Shown here: piece by piece, positions 50,995-61,047 of the stretch
How the letters are laid out: the number at the start of each line of letters is the position of its first letter
Position numbering within the stretch: the first letter of the stretch is position 1
Assembly: GCF_009792795.1 (NCBI RefSeq)
Contig: NZ_VKHQ01000004.1
Span: 554,659 to 618,658, forward strand
DNA length: 64,000 nt
From: Cognatiluteimonas profundi
GTDB taxonomy: Bacteria > Pseudomonadota > Gammaproteobacteria > Xanthomonadales > Xanthomonadaceae
Direction: 5' to 3'
Notes under the pieces: model-generated
The model's database searches: none
Told to the model about the DNA's origin: nothing
The model's input: only the letters and a program-made list of their open reading frames with translations
Made by a program: the position numbers and the translations under genes

Positions 50995-52124
50995 TTTCGC
51001 GTTTCGTGGCCTGCGCGCTGTTGCTGGCTGCCGGCTGCAGCCCGGCTTTGGCGGAGACGCCCTCGGTGAAGGGCATGGCCAGCGTCCCCTACCAGCGCAA
51101 GCTGGACAGCGGTGTCCGTCAGCAAGCGCTGGCTTCGGCCAAGCTCAATGCGCTTGAGCGCTACGTGGCGGACAGCAACGCGGCGCGGATGCGCGTGTTC
51201 GACGAAAAGCGCACCCAGATAGCCGGCGCCGTTGACAGCTACATCCTCGGCGCGACGGTGCTATCGGAGTCCGACGATAAGGATGCCCACACCTATTCGG
51301 TGGTGATCCGGGCCGACGTCAACGGAACGCGGCTGCAGAACGCGCTGGGCGCCAGCGCGTCGGCGCCCGCCGCATCCCAGGGCCAGGGCAACCTGATCAC
51401 GTTCCTGTTCATGGCGCGCATGCAGGACTCGGTCAAGTCCTTCCAGGACCGCGTCTACCAGCGCGCGGATGTGCACGGCTCGGGCAGCCACGCCTCGAAC
51501 AAGCATGAGCAAACCACCGAATCCGAATCGATCGGAGCCTCATCGATCGGCACCGGCGACCGCATCCGCTCCCATACCTCCGAGCGTTCGGACTCGACGA
51601 TGGTTGTCGAGTCCGGCGGCAGCGTCACGCGCAAGGCCGACAAGATCGACTGGACGGTCACACCTTCGAGCGAGATCAACACGGCCATGACCGGTGTGTT
51701 CTCCGATGCGGGGTTCCAGGTGGTCGAGGCCGAATACGTGGAGTCCGAAAGCCACGGACTGCTGAGCATCGCGGCCGTACGCAAGGATTTCAGCAAGGGC
51801 GATGAACTGGCGCCGGCGACGATGCGCAACACCGCCAACGGCGTCCGCGCGGCCGGCATTGGCTACCTTGCCGAGGGCACGCTGGACGTCGGCATTCGCG
51901 ACACCGATCCGGTCAGCGGAAATGTCCGCGTGTTCGTGACCGTCACCGGCAAGGTGCTTGACGTTGGTGGGCGCTTTCCACGCACGCTCTCGTCGGTCGG
52001 GCCGGTGCAGTACGCCGGACTCGGTCCCACGGAAACCGTCGCACGGACAAACGCTCTCAAGCTCGCCGCCGAGAGCGCCGCGCGGCAGATGGCGGACGAG
52101 TTGACGGCAAAAGGCATTCGTTGA
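50985..52124 (+). CDS. Exported protein with LPP20/FlgT-like N-terminal part
   Basis: A 379-aa protein with a signal peptide ending near SPALAETP. Residues ~30-125 (KGMASVPYQRKLDSG, then ALASAKLNALERYVAD) recall the LPP20/FlgT N-terminal fold of outer-membrane proteins. A Ser/His-rich linker with repeated SGSHASNKHEQ-like sequence lies at ~165-215. The C-terminal half is beta-rich (DVGIRDTDPVSGNVRVFV). Family match is by pattern only. A second ATG lies two codons in. 45 bp separate it from the next gene. Confidence 0.7.
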   Translation: MSMISRFVACALLLAAGCSPALAETPSVKGMASVPYQRKLDSGVRQQALASAKLNALERYVADSNAARMRVFDEKRTQIAGAVDSYILGATVLSESDDKDAHTYSVVIRADVNGTRLQNALGASASAPAASQGQGNLITFLFMARMQDSVKSFQDRVYQRADVHGSGSHASNKHEQTTESESIGASSIGTGDRIRSHTSERSDSTMVVESGGSVTRKADKIDWTVTPSSEINTAMTGVFSDAGFQVVEAEYVESESHGLLSIAAVRKDFSKGDELAPATMRNTANGVRAAGIGYLAEGTLDVGIRDTDPVSGNVRVFVTVTGKVLDVGGRFPRTLSSVGPVQYAGLGPTETVARTNALKLAAESAARQMADELTAKGIR

Positions 52125-52169
52125 GTTTCCTGGTTTCAACCTCGCTTGATCATCCATTGGAGCCCTTCC

Positions 52170-52856
52170 ATGAAGAAGCACCTGCTTTGCGCCACGATCA
52201 CGGCATCGCTGTTGGCAGTTGCCACCCCCGCAATGGCGGTTGGCCTGGGTGGCCTGTTCAAGCAAGCCACCACGCCCGCGGCCACCACGCCGGCCGGGGC
52301 GACTGGCGCACAGCCAGCTGATCCAGCTGTTCAGCAAGACGCCCTGGTGAGCAGCTTTGTGGCCGCCCAGGCGGAGACGCTGGTCGCGCAGATCGCGTTC
52401 TCGAAGGCGTTCGGACTCAAGGAGCAGGCGGCCACGCTGCAGGCCGAGCACGATGCGCTCGGCAAGGGTCCGCTGGACAAGGACGGCCTTGCGAAGCTGA
52501 CGTCAACGACGTCGGATGCCAACACCGCGCTGAACGCGAAGCTTGCCTCGGAGACCGTGGTGTCCGCGGAAGGCAAGAAGGACTACGCCACCGGCTTGGG
52601 GCATTACCTGCGCGCCGTAGTGCAGACGCTTGCACTGACCAAGCAGGTGCAGGGATTCACTACGAGCCTGACGCAGGGAAGCATGTTCCAGAGGGGCCAA
52701 ATGTTGACCAAGCTTGCCGTCGGTGCCTACGTCGCCAAGGCGACTCCGGGTTTTTCGAAGGTGCTGTACGACACGAGCAAGAAGGCCGTGACGTTCGCCA
52801 CGAAGAACAAGATCCCGGTGCCGAAGGATGCGACGTCCGCCCTCGGTAGTCTGTGA
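52170..52856 (+). CDS. Exported helical protein in CsgG-like cluster
   Basis: A 228-aa protein with a clear signal peptide (MKKHLLCATITASLLAVATPAMA). The mature N-terminus is Gly/Ala/Thr-rich (AVGLGGLFKQATTPAATTP); the rest is predicted mostly helical (VSSFVAAQAETLVAQIAFSK, LGHYLRAVVQTLALTKQ). No family is recognised. ATG at 52170 has GGAG seven bases upstream; the longer TTG frame is rejected. It overlaps the next frame at its stop. It may be a periplasmic partner or the cargo of the CsgG-like protein. Confidence 0.7.
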   Translation: MKKHLLCATITASLLAVATPAMAVGLGGLFKQATTPAATTPAGATGAQPADPAVQQDALVSSFVAAQAETLVAQIAFSKAFGLKEQAATLQAEHDALGKGPLDKDGLAKLTSTTSDANTALNAKLASETVVSAEGKKDYATGLGHYLRAVVQTLALTKQVQGFTTSLTQGSMFQRGQMLTKLAVGAYVAKATPGFSKVLYDTSKKAVTFATKNKIPVPKDATSALGSL

Positions 52857-52867
52857 GGTTGCGGCCC

Positions 52868-54481
52868 ATGTCGCTTCAGCCAGCTAGGCTCCTGCATGCA
52901 GCCGCACTGGGACTCGCGCTATGCGTCGGCGCGTGTCATGGCAACGACGGTCCTCCGGTCCCTGCGGCGGCATTGGTCGCCCCTGCTGCCGGGCCGGGTG
53001 CGCCGGGGCGCAAGGCTCCTGACTTTGGCGGCGTGGAAAAAGTCCGTATCGAAACCACTGCGACCGGCCCGACACTGCCGGCCGCAGTCGATGCCGCCCT
53101 GCGCATGGCGGTCGAACAGGTGAACGGCAAGGTGGTGTCGGCATCGCATACAAGCATCACCAGTGGTATCTCCGTGGCAACGCAGGGCGAGTCCGTCGAC
53201 GTCACGGCGTCGTCCTTCGCCGATGTCGTTGCCTCGCAGTCGGGCGGTGCCATCAGTGATTTCAAGATCCTGCGCCAGCGCCAGATCAGCCGCCCCCTGG
53301 AAACCACCGAGGAAAAGTTCGACGGGTCCCAGGGCGAAAGCTATAGCCGCGGGAACCTGTCGGCCTCTGAGTCGGCCGAGGCGCATGCGGGCGATGCGTC
53401 GGCGGAAGTCGCAGCGGAGGCGCAGGGCAATTGGGACCAGAAGCAAGGTGCGGTCGATGCGCACTGGTCGCGAAAGCAGCAGCGGATGCAGAACGAATGG
53501 GAGGTGACGATCGCCGCCCGCGTTGCGCATTACCGCGAGTCGGCGGACGCCAAGCGGCCGCGGTTGGTCGTTGCGATGCCGCGCACCGCAACCGACTCGT
53601 TCGTCGTGGGCGATCGGCCCATCGACTCTGCCCAGTTGGCGGCGCAGATTCGAGGGCGATTGTCCGATGCGTTGACCCAGACGCAGCGGTTTACCGTGCT
53701 CGACCGTGAGTTCACCGGCGAGATTCGCAACGAGCTGGATTTGATCGGCTCAGGCATGGTCAAGTCCGAGGACATGGCGCGCGCGGGGCAGATGCTCGCA
53801 ACCGACCTGATCCTGATTCCGACCATTGAGCGGTTTGAGTACCGCCGCTCCGAGCGCAAATTGCGGCTGGCCGACCGCACCTTGGTGTCGTATGCGGGTG
53901 GTGGTGCGATTTCACTGAAGTTGATCAACGCCGTCACCGGCCAAGTAGTGATGTCCCAGACGTTCGAGGCCGGCCTACCGAGCACGGCGCCCACGACGCT
54001 GGGTAACTTCGTCGACGGCGGCAAACTCGCCAACACCTTGATGGATTCGCTCGGCAAGGACATGGCGCGGGCCTTGTTACTGCACACGTTTCCGGTGGCC
54101 GTCATCAGGTTGTCGGGTAATGACGTGGTGTTGAACCAAGGCGGCCAGGCGGTCTCGATCGGAACTCGTTACCAGGCAGTGACGCTTGGCGAGGACTTAA
54201 AGGACCCACAGACAGGACAATCGCTAGGCCCGATGGAATCGCCATGCTGCGTCATTGAAGTCACGCGCATGGGCCCAAGCGTTGCTTACGGACGCATCGT
54301 CGACCCTGGGTTCAATCTGCCGAATTTCCATCCGGGAATGATCGAGTTGCGCGAATCGATACAAGCGCAGCCTTCTCCCGCACAAGCCAAGCCTGCGGTG
54401 GTCGCGAATGCAACACCGGCGCCCGAACGGCACGCCTCCAACAAGGTCAAGGCGCAGCCCGCGAAAGACGACGACTGGTGA
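52868..54481 (+). CDS. CsgG-like outer-membrane lipoprotein
   Basis: A 537-aa predicted lipoprotein: a signal segment ending CVGAC at ~residue 26, then a linker. Residues ~60-115 form an LPP20/FlgT-like repeat (AALRMAVEQVNGKVVSAS). Residues ~240-400 match the CsgG pattern: RFTVLDREFTGEIRNELDL, then AGQMLATDLILIPTIERFEY and the strand GGGAISLKLINAVTGQVVMSQ. A Pro/Ala/Lys tail closes it. CsgG forms the curli secretion pore; this one is larger and no csgA/B/E/F is present. Start ATG at 52868 or GTG at 52853. Followed by a terminator, so it ends the operon. Confidence 0.78.
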   Translation: MSLQPARLLHAAALGLALCVGACHGNDGPPVPAAALVAPAAGPGAPGRKAPDFGGVEKVRIETTATGPTLPAAVDAALRMAVEQVNGKVVSASHTSITSGISVATQGESVDVTASSFADVVASQSGGAISDFKILRQRQISRPLETTEEKFDGSQGESYSRGNLSASESAEAHAGDASAEVAAEAQGNWDQKQGAVDAHWSRKQQRMQNEWEVTIAARVAHYRESADAKRPRLVVAMPRTATDSFVVGDRPIDSAQLAAQIRGRLSDALTQTQRFTVLDREFTGEIRNELDLIGSGMVKSEDMARAGQMLATDLILIPTIERFEYRRSERKLRLADRTLVSYAGGGAISLKLINAVTGQVVMSQTFEAGLPSTAPTTLGNFVDGGKLANTLMDSLGKDMARALLLHTFPVAVIRLSGNDVVLNQGGQAVSIGTRYQAVTLGEDLKDPQTGQSLGPMESPCCVIEVTRMGPSVAYGRIVDPGFNLPNFHPGMIELRESIQAQPSPAQAKPAVVANATPAPERHASNKVKAQPAKDDDW

Positions 54482-54492
54482 GGGCGCCAAAC

Positions 54493-54520
54493 AAGGAACC
54501 GGCGTCACGCCGGTTTCCTT
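54493..54520 (+). terminator. Hairpin terminator after the CsgG-like cluster
   Basis: AAGGAACCGGCG pairs with CGCCGGTTTCCTT across a TCA loop, one bulged T. It starts 12 bp past the stop. No long T-run follows (GGGGG), so termination may be partial. Confidence 0.6.
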
Positions 54521-54751
54521 GGGGGTCGCGCCCAACATTCAGGAGAGCCCGGTGCCGCTGTTCTCCACGCCCCGCGCCGTTGACTGGCCACCGGTAACGT
54601 CCGCGCAGCGGCGGATAGACTGATGCATGAGGTCAGCCCCACGGCACCCTATGTCAATCAACGACACCCGCCTTCGCCACAATGACAAGAATTCCAGCTA
54701 CCGGCGAATGGGCAAAGCGACTATCCATTCCCGCCGGAACGGACTTGAATG
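54521..54751. other. Intergenic, no supported gene
   Basis: About 230 bp between the terminator and the tRNA. The short frames (for example 54627-54809) run into the tRNA and are not genes. Confidence 0.6.
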
Positions 54752-54762
54752 TGGTGGGCCCA
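54751..54762. repeat. Candidate attachment site at tRNA 3' end
   Basis: GTGGTGGGCCCA, covering the complement of the CCA end and acceptor strand of the tRNA on the minus strand. The same 12 bp recur at 39400-39411 in direct orientation, on the 3' side of the tRNA, where integrating islands insert. Confidence 0.4.
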
Positions 54763-54827
54763 CCAGGACTCGAACCTGGAACCAAAGGATTATGAGTCCT
54801 CTGCTCTAACCATTGAGCTATGGGCCC
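54752..54827 (-). tRNA. tRNA with anticodon CAU, probably tRNA-Ile2
   Basis: 76 nt with encoded CCA. The acceptor stem is GGGCCCA/TGGGCCC, the D-arm contains AGCTCAATGGTTAGAGC, the anticodon loop is CTCATAA (CAU), the T-arm is GGTTCGAGTCC. The acceptor starting GGGCCC and the D-loop fit the lysidine-modified tRNA-Ile (k2CAU), which reads AUA. Elongator tRNA-Met shares the anticodon and cannot be fully excluded by eye. Confidence 0.9.
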
Positions 54828-54853
54828 GCGCCGGCATTATCGCCGCGCGGGGC

Positions 54854-55114
54854 TCAGCGGCGGCGAACGATGTTCTTCTCGACGATCGCCCACAGGATCA
54901 GGCCGTACGCCAGCAGCCGGACCAGGTAATACAGGGTGGCTTCTTCGCTGCGGGCGCCGTTCCAGGCAAACAGCGCGCGGTTGATCGCCTCGAGCAGGAA
55001 TGACGCGCCGAAGTAGAGGAACAGGCGGTCCCGGGTCCGGCGCCAGAAGCGCAGGAACAACAGCGCGGCCACGGCCGAACCCATCGAGATGGCGCCGAGC
55101 AGGAACAGGTTCAC
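54854..55114 (-). CDS. DUF5985 family small membrane protein (second of pair)
   Basis: An 86-aa protein with three hydrophobic segments, starting MNLFLLGAISMGSAVAALLFLRFW. The DRLFLYFGASFLLEAINRALFAW stretch is the family-typical middle. The GTG start has GAGGAG eight bases upstream, inside the end of the preceding gene. Function unknown. Forms a tandem pair with the 85-aa gene upstream and follows a winged-helix gene; all three are coupled. Confidence 0.78.
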   Translation of the reverse strand: MNLFLLGAISMGSAVAALLFLRFWRRTRDRLFLYFGASFLLEAINRALFAWNGARSEEATLYYLVRLLAYGLILWAIVEKNIVRRR

Positions 55115-55115
55115 G

Positions 55116-55373
55116 TCAGTGCTCCTCGAAGATCAGGCCGTACAGCAACAGCGCCACCGCCAGCAGGCCACTGCACAAACGCAGCGGGCCCAGGTCGACC
55201 TCGCGGAACAGGTAGTGGTCGGCGATCACCAGCAGGTTGGTCAGGGTCAGGCCGGCAAAACACAGCCCGCTCCAGAAGAGCATGCGCGAGCCGGTGCGGC
55301 GCGCGCCCAGCAGCAGCAACACGCTGCATGCCAACGCGGTCGATGCGCACAGCGCATAGATCAGCAGCACCAT
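55116..55373 (-). CDS. DUF5985 family small membrane protein (first of pair)
   Basis: An 85-aa protein with three hydrophobic segments and the same layout as its neighbour (RTGSRMLFWSGLCFAGLTLTNL, then HYLFREVDLGP). The two are paralogues. Its stop is one base from the GTG of the next gene. Function unknown; relatives occur in pairs. Confidence 0.78.
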   Translation of the reverse strand: MVLLIYALCASTALACSVLLLLGARRTGSRMLFWSGLCFAGLTLTNLLVIADHYLFREVDLGPLRLCSGLLAVALLLYGLIFEEH

Positions 55374-55374
55374 C

Positions 55375-55752
55375 TCAACTCTCCTTGCGCAGGCGGAAGG
55401 CGTCGGCGAAACGCTGCGCCTTGCGGTCCGAGGTGGAATGGATCAATTCGGCGATGACGACCATGTGGCGCGCGTACAGCGCGGCGACCGCGTCGACATC
55501 GGTCGCGACAGCGGGGTCCCGCGGCGCGTAGCGGCACCCGTCGTCGTCGCACGCCACCAGGCCGACAGCGGCAAGGTCGCCGATCAGGGTGGTTGCCGTG
55601 CCCGCGTCGATGTACAGGCGCGCCGCCAGCTGCGCCGGCGTCCAGTGCTCCGGGCGCTCGCGCAGCAGCAGCAGCGCCTCCAGGTGCGGAACCGTTGGAA
55701 TCGTCGCCAGCAGGAACCTGCGGACATCCCCGGGCAATTGCGAAACAGTCAT
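55375..55752 (-). CDS. Small winged-helix-like protein
   Basis: A 125-aa soluble protein. Residues ~20-75 look like a wHTH (PEHWTPAQLAARLYID, then ATTLIGDLAAVGLV); the C-terminal ~40 residues are helical (HMVVIAELIHSTSDRKAQRFADAFRL). It may regulate or sense for the membrane pair encoded right after it, with a 1-bp gap. No family name recognised. Good start ATG at 55752. Confidence 0.7.
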   Translation of the reverse strand: MTVSQLPGDVRRFLLATIPTVPHLEALLLLRERPEHWTPAQLAARLYIDAGTATTLIGDLAAVGLVACDDDGCRYAPRDPAVATDVDAVAALYARHMVVIAELIHSTSDRKAQRFADAFRLRKES

Positions 55753-55821
55753 CGAGACGAAGCTTCCCTGATTTTGTCCGCTGCGGCAAACGCGCTAGCG
55801 CATGATCCCGGCGTTCCAATC

Positions 55822-55852
55822 AAAAAAAACCCGCCTTTCGGCGGGTTTTTTC
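55822..55852. terminator. Bidirectional terminator between rpoD and the small-gene run
   Basis: A-run plus CCCGCC (30-35) pairs with GGCGGG plus T-run across a TTTC loop, at 55822-55852. It lies 22 bp past the rpoD stop and has a T-run on either strand. Confidence 0.92.
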
Positions 55853-55873
55853 CGGGTGCGCGCTGCCTTCCCG

Positions 55874-57757
<1,884 letters not shown>

Positions 57758-57786
57758 GTCACCGGAAAGGGTGTAGGGAACCCTGC

Positions 57787-57792
57787 ATTATA
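57787..57792 (-). promoter_or_regulatory. -10 box upstream of rpoD
   Basis: TATAAT (minus strand) lies about 30 bp before the rpoD start. No consensus -35 at the usual distance is visible. Confidence 0.5.
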
Positions 57793-57899
57793 CTGCGCAG
57801 GCAGGGGTTGCGCCCGTGTTGCTGCGCGCCGCCGCGCCGCGCGGGAGCAGCGAGACTCTCGGGCTGCCAACGGCGACGCAAGCCAAAGCCAGCCAGGGC

Positions 57900-58340
57900 T
57901 CAGGCCCGCAGCAGGAAGGTCACCGGGCCGTCATTGATCAGGCTCACCGTCATATGGGCGCCAAATCGGCCGATTTCCACCCCCGGCGCGTGTTTTTGCC
58001 GGCACGATGCCACCAGCCTGTCGAACAGCGGTTCAGCTTCGGCGGGCGCCGCGGCCGTGCTGAATCCCGGGCGCATGCCCGACGCGGTGTCCGCGGCCAG
58101 AGTGAACTGGCTGACCAGCAACAGGCCGCCGCCGCAATCGGCCAGCGAGCGGTTCATGCGCCCGGCGTTGTCGGCGAAGACGCGATACCCGAGCAGGCGC
58201 TCGGCCATGCGTGCGACCTGGGCCTCGCCATCGCCGGGTTCGATGCCGACCAGAGCCAGCAACCCCGGACCGATCGCCCCCACGGTGTCGCCGTCCACCT
58301 CGACGCGGGCTTCGGTGACGCGCTGGATCAATGCGAGCAT
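57900..58340 (-). CDS. dtd: D-aminoacyl-tRNA deacylase
   Basis: A 146-aa enzyme that frees D-amino acids from t[19 protein letters not shown] opens it, the [15 protein letters not shown] motif (SQFT) is central, and the Gly-cisPro motif shows as NDGPVTFLL at the C-terminus. ATG at 58340 is chosen; the longer frame is the complement of the acyltransferase gene, which is divergent. About 140 bp separate it from rpoD on the same strand. Confidence 0.94.
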   Translation of the reverse strand: MLALIQRVTEARVEVDGDTVGAIGPGLLALVGIEPGDGEAQVARMAERLLGYRVFADNAGRMNRSLADCGGGLLLVSQFTLAADTASGMRPGFSTAAAPAEAEPLFDRLVASCRQKHAPGVEIGRFGAHMTVSLINDGPVTFLLRA

Positions 58341-58402
58341 GGATCGATCGTCCGCGTTCGCACCGCGCGCAGTCAATCCGACACTGCCCTTAGACTGCGC
58401 CG

Positions 58403-59323
58403 ATGTTCGCCGACCGCATCGCTGGATTGCTCTTCGCGCTCGCCGCGGCGGCCGCGAGCCTGCCGCGGCGATGGCTGGATGCGCTCGCCGATGGCATCGC
58501 CGCGCTATGGCGCAGGCTCGATGCGCGCGAGAGCCGCGTCGCGCGTCGCAACCTGGAGCTGGCGCTGCCCGCGCTCGCGCCCGATGCACGCGACCGTCTG
58601 CAGCGCGCGGTCCTGCGCGCCACCGCGCGCCAGGCGCTGGAGACGCTGCGGTTCTGGACGCGCCCGCATGCCCGCAACCTGGCGCTGATCCGGGAGACGC
58701 ACGGCGCCGAGCTGTTCGACGCCGCGCTGGCCAGCGGGCGCGGCGTGATCGTTGCCGCGCCGCACTACGGCAACTGGGAATTGCTGAACCAGTGGCTGGC
58801 CTCGCGCACGCCGCTGGCGATCCTGTACCGGGCACCGGAATCACGCATCGGCGAGGCCTTCCTGCAGCGCGTGCGTGCCGATGCCGGCGATCGTGTGACG
58901 CAGGTGCGCGCCGAAGGTCCCGCCGTCCGCCAGTTGTTCAAGCGACTGAAGGATGGCGGCGTGGTCGGCATCCTGCCCGACCAGCAGCCCAAGGCCGGCG
59001 AAGGGGAATTCGCGGCGTTCTTCGGGGTGCCCGCGCTCACCATGACCCTGCTGTCGCGGTTGGCCTCGCGCAGCGGCGCGGTGGTGTTGTTCGGGTATTG
59101 CGAACGCATCGACGGCTCGGCGGATTTCCGCCTGCGTTTCGAGCCGGCGCCCGACGCGCTGGCGTCGAGCGATGCGGCCGTCGGCGTCGCGGCACTCAAC
59201 GCCGCCGTCGAGCGCATCGCCCGGCGCGACCTCGCCCAGTACCAGTGGACGTACAAGCGCTACACGCTGCAGCCGCCGGGCAGCGCGGTGGACAACCCCT
59301 ACCGCGACCTGGAGCGGCACTGA
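58403..59323 (+). CDS. Lipid A biosynthesis acyltransferase (LpxL/HtrB family)
   Basis: A 306-aa inner-membrane acyltransferase. It begins with a hydrophobic anchor ([15 protein letters not shown]). The catalytic motif HYGNWE (Hx4E) lies near residue 120, and [16 protein letters not shown] is the second conserved block. It adds a late acyl chain to lipid A precursor. Which chain (LpxL or LpxM) cannot be read from sequence. TGATG overlap with the next gene shows a coupled pair for LPS assembly. Confidence 0.87.
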   Translation: MFADRIAGLLFALAAAAASLPRRWLDALADGIAALWRRLDARESRVARRNLELALPALAPDARDRLQRAVLRATARQALETLRFWTRPHARNLALIRETHGAELFDAALASGRGVIVAAPHYGNWELLNQWLASRTPLAILYRAPESRIGEAFLQRVRADAGDRVTQVRAEGPAVRQLFKRLKDGGVVGILPDQQPKAGEGEFAAFFGVPALTMTLLSRLASRSGAVVLFGYCERIDGSADFRLRFEPAPDALASSDAAVGVAALNAAVERIARRDLAQYQWTYKRYTLQPPGSAVDNPYRDLERH

Positions 59324-60093
59324 TGGCGGCACCGCTACCGCTGTCGGGTGTCGTCATCGCGAAGGATGAAGGCGATCGCATCGGTCGCTGCGTCGCCAGC
59401 CTGGCCGCGATCTGCAGCGATGTCCTCGTGCTGGATTCGGGATCCACCGACGACACCGTCGCCGCTGCCACCGCCGCCGGCGCCCGCGTGGAGCAGCAGC
59501 CCTGGCTGGGTTTCGCCGCGCAGAAGAACGTCGCCATCACGCGTGCGCGGCAGCCGTGGGTGCTGTTGCTCGATGCCGACGAATGGCTGGATCCGGGCGC
59601 GCCGGCAGTGCTGCGTGGCTTGTTCGACAGCGGCAAGGTCGAGGATGCCGATGTCTGGCGCCTGCTGCGGCGCACGCATTTCCTGGGCACGGCGCTCAAC
59701 CATGGTGGCTGGGGCAGGGAGAAGGTCGAGCGCCTGTTCCGCAATGACCTGCGCTATCGACCGGCTGACGTGCACGAACGGCTCGACCTCGACGGGCGCC
59801 GCGTCGCCGACCTGCCCGCGCGCATCGAACACGACACCGCGCGCAGCGACGGCGAGTACGCCGCGAAGCTGCAGCGCTACGCCCGCCTGTGGGCGCAGCA
59901 GCAGCGCAGCGAAGGCCGCCGCGCCGGCGCGCTCGCCGCGCCGCTGCACGCGGCCGCGTATTGGCTGAAGAACGTCGTGCTGCGCGGTGGATTCCTCGAT
60001 GGTCGCGGTGCGCGGCGCTACCACGCGCTGCACGCGCGCTACGTCCACGACAAGTACCGGCTGCTGCGCGACGCCTCGAGCGCGGTTGCCTAG
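59323..60093 (+). CDS. GT2 glycosyltransferase (WaaE/KdtX-like)
   Basis: A 256-aa GT-A enzyme. SGVVIAKDEGDRIGRCVASL opens it, DSGSTDDTV and LLLDADEWL (DxD-like) follow, and HGGWGREKVERLF with VHERL is typical of the WaaE/KdtX group that adds glucose or heptose to the LPS core. It overlaps the acyltransferase (ATG inside TGATG) and converges with the next gene by 4 bp. Substrate inferred from context. Confidence 0.85.
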   Translation: MAAPLPLSGVVIAKDEGDRIGRCVASLAAICSDVLVLDSGSTDDTVAAATAAGARVEQQPWLGFAAQKNVAITRARQPWVLLLDADEWLDPGAPAVLRGLFDSGKVEDADVWRLLRRTHFLGTALNHGGWGREKVERLFRNDLRYRPADVHERLDLDGRRVADLPARIEHDTARSDGEYAAKLQRYARLWAQQQRSEGRRAGALAAPLHAAAYWLKNVVLRGGFLDGRGARRYHALHARYVHDKYRLLRDASSAVA

Positions 60094-61046
60094 AGCCGGC
60101 ACGCGTCCGGCAGGCGTTGCCGGAACGCGCGGTCGTTGTCGAGGAAGAACGCGCGCGCCCGCGCACCCAGTTGCGCGCACTGCGCCGCGTCCAGCGCCAG
60201 CGCCTGCTCGACCGCCTGCTCGATCCCGTACCGGTCGACCAGCGCATGTTCGACGAGGCCTTCGCGACGCGTGCGCGCGACCCGGATCAGCAGGCCGCGA
60301 TCGGGCGTCACCAGTTCGTTCATCGGTGCGGCATCGGTGGCCAGCACCACCGCGCCGATCCCGAGGGCTTCCACCAGGTGGTGGCCGAATCCCTCGGCTT
60401 CCGACGGGCAGAGGTGGAAGCGGTGCGCATTCTGCAGCCGCCGCAAGGTCGCGTCGTCCAGGTAATCGATGCGATGGTCGATGTTGTGGGCTGGCGGCCC
60501 GGGCCTGGCGACCTTCGGATGCTGCAAGACGGTCAGGCGCGGCCACTCCGGATGCTGGCGCCAGGTCTCCAGCAGCACCTGCGTGCCCTTGGCCGAACTG
60601 CGTCCGGCCAGGTGGAAGAACGCGTCCTCGCGCGCGATCGATGCATCCAGCCGGTCCTGGCTGGTGAAGCCGGTGAACACGGTGCGGCAACCCAGCGCCG
60701 CGAAGATGCCTTCGGCATGCCGGGTCTTGCACAGCACGCGCTCGAAGCGCGGCAGCCATGCCTGCCATTTGGGCAGGAACCATTCCGGATTCGGCATCAG
60801 CAGGTTATGCCGCGCCAGCGGCAGGCAGCGCTGGTAGACGCGCTCGACGAACAACTGGGTCTGCACGCGCCCGCGCAATCCGCGCGCGGCCCACAAGCTG
60901 CCCTCGCGCAGGCGGTTCACCAGCTGGCTGCCGCCGAAGCCGACGGCCTGCACGTCGTCGCCGCCATCGCGCAATACCTGCGCGATGAGGTGCAGGTCGC
61001 GGCTGAGGCCGACGCCGTTGTCGCGGCTGATGACGCGCACGGTCAT
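60090..61046 (-). CDS. GT4-type glycosyltransferase
   Basis: A 318-aa GT-B enzyme. The N-terminal half has RVISRDNGVGLSRDLHLIAQ; the C-terminal half has HLCPSEAEGFGHHLVEALGIG with the family Glu residues, then DAAPMNELV. The KWQAWLPRFERVLCKTRHAEGIF stretch is less common and may mark a subgroup. Likely an LPS or exopolysaccharide enzyme; the acceptor is unknown. Its start is 1 bp from the end of the ArnT-like gene on the same strand. Confidence 0.82.
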   Translation of the reverse strand: MTVRVISRDNGVGLSRDLHLIAQVLRDGGDDVQAVGFGGSQLVNRLREGSLWAARGLRGRVQTQLFVERVYQRCLPLARHNLLMPNPEWFLPKWQAWLPRFERVLCKTRHAEGIFAALGCRTVFTGFTSQDRLDASIAREDAFFHLAGRSSAKGTQVLLETWRQHPEWPRLTVLQHPKVARPGPPAHNIDHRIDYLDDATLRRLQNAHRFHLCPSEAEGFGHHLVEALGIGAVVLATDAAPMNELVTPDRGLLIRVARTRREGLVEHALVDRYGIEQAVEQALALDAAQCAQLGARARAFFLDNDRAFRQRLPDACRL

Positions 61047-61047
61047 T

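Noticed and set aside
54627-54809. 60-aa frame near the tRNA
   Set aside because: Runs through the tRNA gene; its C-terminus is an artefact of the tRNA sequence.
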